In this document: positions 57,579 to 64,000 of the stretch, in pieces | How positions within the stretch are numbered: position 1 is the first letter of the stretch | Layout: each line of letters begins with the position of its first letter | From: Anaerolineaceae bacterium | GTDB lineage: Bacteria; Chloroflexota; Anaerolineae; Aggregatilineales; Phototrophicaceae | NCBI GenBank assembly: GCA_020634115.1 | Contig: JACKCH010000020.1 | Span: 47,183-111,182 of the forward strand | Direction of reading: 5' to 3' | DNA: 64,000 bases | Program-made: the position numbers and the translations under genes | Notes under the pieces: model-generated | What the model was told of the DNA's origin: nothing | Database searches by the model: none | Seen by the model: only the letters and a program-made list of their open reading frames with translations

Positions 57579-59105
57579 ATGATGAAAAACCAACCACTGA
57601 CTATTCTTCTGAGCCTCATCGTGCTGCTGGCATTAACCGCCTGTGGTCAGCCGACACCGATTCCGGTTTTGGTGACACCCACTCAGGATGCTTCTGTCGT
57701 GGCTGCCCAGCCGACCACGCCGCCATCCCCGATCCCGGCGACAGTTACACCAGTTCCGACTGCAGTCCCCACCAATACCCCAACCGGACCAACGGCGACG
57801 TTTATGGGGCCGCTGGTGGGGGGAGAGTATGTGCTTCCGCCCACTGCGACGCCGCGCCCTACTTTGACGCCTCTCCCCAGCGCTACACCGCCGCCGGAAG
57901 CGACGAGTGTCCTTTTGCCAACCGATGTGCCGCCAACGAATGCGCCCTCGGTTTCATCTGCTGCTCTGCCCAACTTAGACCCGAATCGGATGGGGATTCA
58001 ACTTGATCCAACTCTCGATCAAGAGGATTGGAATGCCGCTATCGAGAGCATCCAGCGGTTAGGTGTGAAGTGGCTGAAAGTTCAGGTTTCCTGGAAGATG
58101 ATGCAGCCCAACAGCGCTTCGGAAGTCAGCGAGGATTTCCGGCGGCTGGAGATTTACCTGGAAACGGCCTATAACAGCGGATTCAGTATCCTTGTGAGTG
58201 TGGCGAAAGCGCCGCCCTGGGCACGTAGCAACCAGACCGAAGATGGCCCGCCTGATGACCCACAGGCGCTGGCGAATTTCCTGAATGTGCTGATGGAGGC
58301 GATGGGGCCGTCTATCAACGTGATTGAGGTGTGGAACGAGCCAAACCTTCAGCGGGAATGGCAAGGGCAGTCGTTTACCGGCGGGCGTTATATGGACTAT
58401 TTCGCCCCGGCATATCAGGCGATTACCGCTTTCTCGCAGGCGATGATCGCTGACCCCAAGAATAACCGCAGCACGCCGATTATGGCGATTACGGCGGGAC
58501 TGGCTCCCACCGGGGAAGTCCCTGGCGCACGTGATGATCGCGTATTCCTGCAAGAGATGTACGCCGCCGGGCTGGCGAATTACACGGATATTGGTGTAGG
58601 TTTTCACCCGTATAGCTGGGGAAATTCGCCCAATGACAGCTGCTGTTACATGGATGAGACGCGAGGCTGGGATGATAACCCGCACTTCTTCTTCAAGGAT
58701 AATTTGGATGCGTATCGCCAGATTATGGTGGATAATGGTCAGAGCGGGGTTCAACTGTGGGCAACCGAATTTGGTTGGGCGACCTGGGACGGTTTCCCCG
58801 GTTCACCGCCGGAAGAGTGGATGACCTATAATGACCGCTGGCAGCAGGCTGAGTACACGATTCGCGCTTTCCAGATTGGTCAGTCATTGGACTATATGGG
58901 GCCGATGTTCCTATGGAATCTCAATTTTGCCCTGCTTTCTGGCTTGATTGAAAACCGAGATGAACGGGCGGCCTACAGTATTATCCTGCCAGGGTCAAAC
59001 TGTGTCGTGGATGTGAATAGCACAAATCGCACCGAGCGGCCTTTATACTGGATGCTTTATGATGCCATCCGGCCCGATGTGCAGTTGGATAAATACGACT
59101 GCTGA
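57579..59105 (+). CDS. Lipoprotein glycoside hydrolase (clan GH-A type, GH39/GH5-like)
   Basis: From ATG 57579 (or 57582) the protein is a lipoprotein: PLTILLSLIVLLALTACGQ, lipidated Cys22. A Thr/Pro-rich linker (about 25-128) carries the catalytic domain (about 130-508) away from the membrane. The clan GH-A pair is visible: acid/base Glu254 in VIEVWNEPNL and nucleophile Glu397 in LWATEFGW, with GVKWLKVQVSW (strand 1) and YTDIGVGFHPYSWGN. The substrate is an outside polysaccharide or glycoside, but cannot be named. The in-frame upstream start at 57429 is not supported. Its end shares a terminator with rpoC. Confidence 0.88.
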   Translation: MMKNQPLTILLSLIVLLALTACGQPTPIPVLVTPTQDASVVAAQPTTPPSPIPATVTPVPTAVPTNTPTGPTATFMGPLVGGEYVLPPTATPRPTLTPLPSATPPPEATSVLLPTDVPPTNAPSVSSAALPNLDPNRMGIQLDPTLDQEDWNAAIESIQRLGVKWLKVQVSWKMMQPNSASEVSEDFRRLEIYLETAYNSGFSILVSVAKAPPWARSNQTEDGPPDDPQALANFLNVLMEAMGPSINVIEVWNEPNLQREWQGQSFTGGRYMDYFAPAYQAITAFSQAMIADPKNNRSTPIMAITAGLAPTGEVPGARDDRVFLQEMYAAGLANYTDIGVGFHPYSWGNSPNDSCCYMDETRGWDDNPHFFFKDNLDAYRQIMVDNGQSGVQLWATEFGWATWDGFPGSPPEEWMTYNDRWQQAEYTIRAFQIGQSLDYMGPMFLWNLNFALLSGLIENRDERAAYSIILPGSNCVVDVNSTNRTERPLYWMLYDAIRPDVQLDKYDC

Positions 59106-59134
59106 TCTGGTTTGAATCCTCGGTAACGTGAATC

Positions 59135-59167
59135 AAAAGCGCGGAGTTTCAGTCTCCGCGCTTTTTT
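59135..59167. terminator. Bidirectional terminator between the glycosidase gene and rpoC
   Basis: Twelve-bp perfect stem AAAAGCGCGGAG (59135-59146) / CTCCGCGCTTTT (59154-59165), 7-nt loop and a T run; A residues on the other side serve rpoC. Confidence 0.9.
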
Positions 59168-59185
59168 GTTGCTGAGGTTGAAGCG

Positions 59186-62100
59186 TTAGGCGTTGATGTT
59201 CATATCCTCAATCGCGTCGTCTATGCTGTCGTCCATATCGGTGAAGTCAATCGCGCCCTGCGCTTCCAGCGTGACGTTGGGGGCGACGAGTTCACGATCC
59301 TGATAGGTGTGGAAACCACTGCCTGCCGGGATCAGCTTACCGATGATGACGTTTTCCTTCAGGCCGTACAGATTGTCGACCTTGCCTTCAATCGCTGCGC
59401 CTGCCAACACCTTAATCGTGTGCTGGAAGCTGGACGCCGAGAGGAAGCTTTCGGTGTTGAGCGCCGCCTTGGTGATACCGAGCAGCACCGGGATACCTGC
59501 TGCTGCATCTTTGTTCTGCTGGAGCAGTCCTTCGTTGATGTTCAGCAGCTGCAGCCGGTCAATCAGTTCGCCGGGTAGAAGCTGGCTATCGCCGCTCTTG
59601 GAGATTTGCACTTTGGAGAGCATCTTGCGGATCATGATCTCGAAGTGTTTGTCAGCGATGTTCACACCCTGATTCCGGTACACTTTCTGCACTTCTGAAA
59701 GCAGGTAGTTCTGCGTTGCATCAGCGCCCAGAATACGCAGGATGCGATGCGGGTTCTTTGACCCTTCCGTAAGCTGCTGGCCGGGGTACACTGTGCAGCC
59801 ATCGTAGGCATCCGTCGTGAGGCGGGCGTTGGAGGGGATTTCATATTCCACTTCCTGGCGCCGTTCGTAACGAATGTAAATTGTGTGGCCTTCGATGTGT
59901 ATCGTACCATTCATCCGGGCAACAATCTTGCCGCCTTCGTCCCCGACTTCTTCAGCGACGATATCCCCTTCGCGAATCTGCTGTTCATCATCCACCAGGA
60001 TGTCCCAACCAACCGGGATTTCGTGCTGTTCGTTGAACACTTCACTGTCAATCACGGTGGCGATACGCACGCCTTCGCGCTTGGTCAACCGCAGCACGCC
60101 GCCAATGTCGGTGATGACCGCTTCGCCCTTCGGCTTTTTGCGCGCTTCAAACAATTCCTCAACACGGGGCAGACCGCTGGTGATGTCACCGCGCGCTTCC
60201 GCCGTACCGCCGGTATGGAACGTCCGCAGCGTGAGCTGTGTACCCGGTTCACCGATGGACTGCGCCGCCACGATACCTACCGCCGCGCCGACTTCCACCA
60301 TTTCACCCCGTCCCAGGTCACGACCATAGCACAGGGCGCAGATACCGTGAATCAGGGAGCAGGTCATCGGGCTGCGGACCTGCACTTCTTGCAGGCTGCT
60401 CTTTTCGATAATGTCGGCTACGTCCTCATCAATCATGCCATTCCGGGCGACGATCAGTTCGCCGGTATCGGGATGATAGACGGTTTGCGCGGCGCAGCGC
60501 CCTAGAATACGGTCATACACATTCTGTCCGGCGATGTCGTCACTCCGGCGAATCCACAGACCCGCTTCCGTGCCGCAATCAATCCGGTTCACGATGACAT
60601 CCTGCGCAACATCCACCAGACGGCGGGTGAGATACCCGGCGTCCGCAGTACGCAGCGCCGTATCCGCCAGACCTTTACGCGCACCGTGCGTGGAAATGAA
60701 GTATTCCAGCGCGGTCAACCCTTCGCGGAAGTGGTGGCGAATCGGGTGGTCAATGATGCGCCCTGATGGGTCGGCCATCAGGCCGCGCATCCCGGCAAGC
60801 TGGGTAATCGGGCCGAAACCGCCTTTGGTCGAGCCGGAAATCGCCATAATAGCGATGGGGCCATACGGGTCGAGCGTGTCGCGGATTAAATCCTGGAGAC
60901 GGTCTTTCGCCCGGTTCCATTCCTCAATCGTGATCTGATACCGCTCTTCTTCTGTCAGCAACCCGCGCCGGAAATCGCGTTCAGCCCGGTCTACAATCGC
61001 TTCGGCTTCCGCCAGAATGTCACTGCGTTCCTCCGGGATCGTCAGGTCAGCGACGGCGATGGTTGTCCCGGAGATGGTGGCATAGTAGAAGCCGATGTTC
61101 TTGATGGCGTCCACAATGTCGGTGGTTAAATCCGCGCCGATGCGCTGATAACAGCGGGCAACGAGGTTTTGCAGCCCCTTCTTGCCCATTGTTTCCTGTA
61201 CGAAGCGCAGTTCGTCCGGCAGAATCCGGTTGAAGATCGCGCGGCCTACGGTGCACATTTCCGGTTCGGCCTGCGGGGAGTGGTTGTCATACATATTGCC
61301 GAGGAGAATCGGCGTATGCAGGTTCACAATACCCAGGTTGTAGAGGTACTCCACTTCGTCCATATCCACCACGAGACGGCGCTCATGCAGGTTGGCGAGT
61401 TCCAGGCGGTCTTCCAGGCCATGTTTCTGCATGTACTTGCGCATCTCGTAAGCGTTTGCCAGCAGGCAGTCTACTTCACCCTCCAACACAGCGCGGACGG
61501 TGCGGTCAACTGCGTTTTCGACCACGCGCTCACGCCCATCATTGGTTTCAATCACGTCCTTGAAGATGACCTTGCCAGGAACATCCAGATTCTGGATGAA
61601 ATAGTACCCGTTGTGACGGAACGGAATGCCGATCCGATTGTGCGGTTCGTGAATGGCCTGGATAGAGCGGAAATCATCGGCGCGTTCTTTCAGCGTGACG
61701 ATTTCGACGGTCGGATCCATGGTGAGGTAGTAATTGCCCAGCACCATGTCTTTCGAGGGGCCAACGATAGGCTGACCGTCCGCCGGCTTGAGCAGGTTAC
61801 GGGTACTCAGCATCAACCGGCGCGCTTCTTCCACCGCTTTTTCACTCAGTGGCACATGCACGGCCATCTGATCGCCATCGAAGTCCGCGTTGAAGGCCGA
61901 ACACACCAGCGGGTGAATCTGAATCGCTTTACCTTCCACCAATTGCGGCTCAAAAGCCTGGATACCCAGACGGTGCAGGGTAGGGGCGCGGTTGAGCAAT
62001 ACCGGTCGTTCCTTGATGACCTCTTCCAGGACTTCCCAGACTTCTGGTTTTTCGCGTTCGATGATGCGTTTCGCGCCTTTGACATTGGTGGCGTAGTTGT

Positions 62101-63763
62101 AACGCACCAGGCGGCTGATTACGAACGGGCGATAGAGTTCGAGCGCCATCGTTTTCGGTAGCCCGCACTGGTAGAGCTTCAGGCGCGGGCCGATGACAAT
62201 GACCGAACGGCCAGAGTAGTCTACACGCTTACCGAGCAGGTTGCGGCGGAAACGACCTTTCTTGCCTTTGAGCATATCGCTCAGGGAGCGCAGTTCGCGC
62301 CGCCCACGTCGGCTAAGGGCCTTGCCGCGCTGGCTGTTGTCAATCAGGCTGTCTACGGCCTCTTGTAACATCCGTTTCTCGTTGCGGACAATCACATCCG
62401 GCGCGCCCAGTTCCAACAGGTGCTTGAGACGGTTATTGCGGTTAATCACCCGGCGATACAGGTCATTCAAGTCGCTGGTAGCGAAACGCCCACCGTCAAG
62501 CTGCACCATCGGGCGCAGATCGGGTGGGATGACCGGGAGTACCGTCAGGATCATCCATTCAGGCCGGTTGTCACTCTTACGCAGGCTTTCCACCACGCGC
62601 AGCCGCTTGGTAGCCTTCTTTTTACGCTGCTTGGAGCGGGTGGTGCGTACTTCGTGCCAGAGTTCGACGCCGAGCTTTTCCAGGTCGAGCTTTTGCAGAA
62701 TGTCGTAAAAGGCTTCCGCACCCATATCCGCTTGGAAAACCTGACCGTACTTGCTTTTGAGTTCCCGGTAACGGGTTTCCGAAAGGAATTGCAGTACCCG
62801 CAGGTCTTGTAGTTCAGCCCGCGCTTTTTCGGCGGCCTGCCGCACCTGAGCCATTTTGCTGTCCATGTCCGTGCGGTGCTCGTCAATCGTGGAGGCAGCT
62901 GCATTGCTTACGCCGTCGGCTTCAGCATTGAGGTTATCCAGTTCCTGCTGCCGGAGTGCTTCGACTTCACCCTGAATTTCGTTCAGGTAGGTGTTGACCA
63001 CTGTCTGAATGCGCGAGATACTATCGGTATCAACCTGTTCGCCTTTGGCGACAATGACCGTATTCGTGATACTGAAATCAATGTCGGAACTTGCGATCTG
63101 ATTCAGTGCCGCTTCCACGCGCCCCTGAACGATTTGAGCTTCTTGCATCACTTCATCGCTCAACCGGTTCAGTTCGTTGTCGAAGTGTGCATTGATTGAA
63201 GCTGCCCGTGCTTCAAACGCTTCCAGGGTAGTATCCCGATCTGCACGCAGGGTATCCACCTGTTGGTCCACATTCCCGCCGATCAGGGACTCTTTCTGGG
63301 CGACTTCTTTTTCAATACGGGCCAGGGCGCGCTGGCGGGCTTCTTCATCCACATGCGTAATCACATATTGGGCGAAATAAAGCACGCGATCCAGGTTACG
63401 GCGGCTTACATCGAGCAAAAGCCCCAGGTAGCTGGGAACACGGCGAGTATACCAGACATGCGCCACCGGAGCGGCTAACCCAATATGCCCCATCCGTTCC
63501 CGCCGCACCGAGGCGCGGGTAACCTCGACACCACATTTATCACAGATGATGCCCCGGTACCGGACATTCTTGTACTTGCCACAGTAGCATTGCCAATCAC
63601 GGGTTGGCCCAAAAATGGCTTCGCAAAATAGGCCGTCTTTTTCCGGCCGCAGGCGACGATAGTTGATCGTCTCTGGTTTGGTTACCTCGCCATACGACCA
63701 GGATAGAATCTGTTCGGGCGAGGCCAGGCTGATGCGGAGTGCGCTGAAATCCTTCGCTTCCAA
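59186..63763 (-). CDS. rpoC: DNA-directed RNA polymerase subunit beta'
   Basis: RpoC forms the clamp and most of the active site of RNA polymerase. The 1525-residue protein has the N-terminal zinc ribbon (Cys59, Cys61, Cys74, Cys77), the catalytic NADFDGDQM (625-633), RRNLLGKRVDYSGRSVIV and the second zinc site (CALCYGRD with upstream Cys). Residues about 140-335 are a long helical, heptad-like insertion (for example EEARQRALARIEKEVAQKES and MDSKMAQVRQAAEKARAELQ) beyond the E. coli core. It starts with TTG 63763, 7 nt after GAGGAG; the out-of-frame ATG at 63770 is not it. rpoB is not within the 237 nt upstream, and a consensus promoter is present. Confidence 0.97.
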   Translation of the reverse strand: MEAKDFSALRISLASPEQILSWSYGEVTKPETINYRRLRPEKDGLFCEAIFGPTRDWQCYCGKYKNVRYRGIICDKCGVEVTRASVRRERMGHIGLAAPVAHVWYTRRVPSYLGLLLDVSRRNLDRVLYFAQYVITHVDEEARQRALARIEKEVAQKESLIGGNVDQQVDTLRADRDTTLEAFEARAASINAHFDNELNRLSDEVMQEAQIVQGRVEAALNQIASSDIDFSITNTVIVAKGEQVDTDSISRIQTVVNTYLNEIQGEVEALRQQELDNLNAEADGVSNAAASTIDEHRTDMDSKMAQVRQAAEKARAELQDLRVLQFLSETRYRELKSKYGQVFQADMGAEAFYDILQKLDLEKLGVELWHEVRTTRSKQRKKKATKRLRVVESLRKSDNRPEWMILTVLPVIPPDLRPMVQLDGGRFATSDLNDLYRRVINRNNRLKHLLELGAPDVIVRNEKRMLQEAVDSLIDNSQRGKALSRRGRRELRSLSDMLKGKKGRFRRNLLGKRVDYSGRSVIVIGPRLKLYQCGLPKTMALELYRPFVISRLVRYNYATNVKGAKRIIEREKPEVWEVLEEVIKERPVLLNRAPTLHRLGIQAFEPQLVEGKAIQIHPLVCSAFNADFDGDQMAVHVPLSEKAVEEARRLMLSTRNLLKPADGQPIVGPSKDMVLGNYYLTMDPTVEIVTLKERADDFRSIQAIHEPHNRIGIPFRHNGYYFIQNLDVPGKVIFKDVIETNDGRERVVENAVDRTVRAVLEGEVDCLLANAYEMRKYMQKHGLEDRLELANLHERRLVVDMDEVEYLYNLGIVNLHTPILLGNMYDNHSPQAEPEMCTVGRAIFNRILPDELRFVQETMGKKGLQNLVARCYQRIGADLTTDIVDAIKNIGFYYATISGTTIAVADLTIPEERSDILAEAEAIVDRAERDFRRGLLTEEERYQITIEEWNRAKDRLQDLIRDTLDPYGPIAIMAISGSTKGGFGPITQLAGMRGLMADPSGRIIDHPIRHHFREGLTALEYFISTHGARKGLADTALRTADAGYLTRRLVDVAQDVIVNRIDCGTEAGLWIRRSDDIAGQNVYDRILGRCAAQTVYHPDTGELIVARNGMIDEDVADIIEKSSLQEVQVRSPMTCSLIHGICALCYGRDLGRGEMVEVGAAVGIVAAQSIGEPGTQLTLRTFHTGGTAEARGDITSGLPRVEELFEARKKPKGEAVITDIGGVLRLTKREGVRIATVIDSEVFNEQHEIPVGWDILVDDEQQIREGDIVAEEVGDEGGKIVARMNGTIHIEGHTIYIRYERRQEVEYEIPSNARLTTDAYDGCTVYPGQQLTEGSKNPHRILRILGADATQNYLLSEVQKVYRNQGVNIADKHFEIMIRKMLSKVQISKSGDSQLLPGELIDRLQLLNINEGLLQQNKDAAAGIPVLLGITKAALNTESFLSASSFQHTIKVLAGAAIEGKVDNLYGLKENVIIGKLIPAGSGFHTYQDRELVAPNVTLEAQGAIDFTDMDDSIDDAIEDMNINA

Positions 63764-63944
63764 GAGACATCTCCTCTGCGCTAAATATGGTATCTAGTTG
63801 GATTCGGCTGCTTGATGACACTTGAACAAAAACGAAAAGGTGGAGTTTTATCAACAGTGAACACAAAACAGCGACAGAAAATAAACTTCCGACGCTGCGA
63901 AATTGTTCGGTAAATCCTGTATTTCGTAATCATGTGTAGGTGGA

Positions 63945-63973
63945 ATTATACACGCTTTAAATGGACGTGTCAA
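63945..63973 (-). promoter_or_regulatory. Perfect consensus promoter upstream of rpoC
   Basis: Minus-strand TTGACA (63973-63968), a 17-nt spacer and TATAAT (63950-63945), the full sigma-70 consensus. The transcript would begin near 63938 and have a leader of about 175 nt. A weak stem (GCAGCG/CGCTGT) followed by TTTTG lies inside the leader at about 63865-63900. Confidence 0.85.
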
Positions 63974-64000
63974 CAGATTGATTCAACAAAAATACCGGGT

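Noticed and set aside
61169..62161. 330-codon plus-strand open frame opposite rpoC
   Set aside because: Antisense to the catalytic core of rpoC; no recognisable protein motif or start signal.
63597..63866. Small gene starting at ATG 63866 or 63770 over the rpoC start
   Set aside because: It reads the rpoC N-terminus in the wrong frame; the GAGGAG site serves TTG 63763, which gives the conserved RpoC start.

Overview
The window reads as ordinary chromosomal DNA of a free-living bacterium, most likely a member of the Chloroflexota (Anaerolineae-like). The inference rests on extracytoplasmic proteins with Thr/Pro-rich low-complexity linkers, an NBR1-Ig-like domain on a Ser/Thr kinase, a bifunctional Rel, a Rex-type redox regulator and the helical insertion in RpoC. 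No 16S rRNA is present, so the placement is an inference. Coding density is high and no gene-free stretch exceeds about 300 bases. I saw no phage, IS element, CRISPR array or rRNA.

Layout. 1-1400 (minus): truncated K+ channel and two small unknown genes. 1579-6612 (plus): purine nucleoside phosphorylase, a membrane protein, a DUF2520 reductase, panB, panC and a zinc metallopeptidase. 6734-6858: degenerate palindromic repeat. 6889-9331 (minus): fabF-fabH. 9512-14480 (plus): SDR, GNAT acetyltransferase, N-acylamino-acid-racemase-type enolase, chorismate mutase/DAHP synthase, proC. 14518-19448: F1-ATPase operon atpA-atpG-atpD-atpC without a, c, b or delta subunits. 19501-22289: mreB, rex (convergent), a GbsR-like regulator and tRNA-Leu(UAG). 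22290-25789: tig-clpP-clpX. 25873-29920: an MBL-fold protein, an unusual AAA ATPase, an atypical receiver protein and an orphan. 29977-35566: SDR, obg, nadD, a double solute-binding protein and an EamA transporter. 35851-38026: superoxide dismutase and a fumarase/aspartase family enzyme. 38232-48451: a surface and signalling block (Ser/Thr kinase, HD protein, LysM-L,D-transpeptidase, TolB-like propeller, M23 peptidase, PPC-domain protein, lipoprotein). 48587-57382: S1 protein, VKOR, moeA, rel, BTAD regulator, gyrA-type topoisomerase. 57579-63763: lipoprotein glycosidase and rpoC.

How genes work together. Duf2520-panB-panC would make pantothenate with a non-PanE ketopantoate reductase. The GNAT/racemase pair looks like the first two steps of D-amino-acid to L-amino-acid conversion through N-succinyl intermediates. 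Tig, ClpP and ClpX form a protein quality-control operon. The LysM-LDT, M23, propeller and PPC genes look like envelope maintenance.

Most unusual signals: (1) the ATP synthase gamma subunit carries about 125 extra C-terminal residues ending in a helix-hairpin-helix domain of the type otherwise appended to nucleic-acid-related proteins; (2) a perfect 14-bp palindrome sits exactly between the -35 and -10 of the gbsR-like gene; (3) a winged-helix AAA ATPase is followed by a receiver protein that has lost its metal-binding acidic pair; (4) the gyrA-type subunit lacks a canonical GyrA box; (5) rpoC has its own perfect consensus promoter. Function assignments come from motif recognition by eye; no database search was run.
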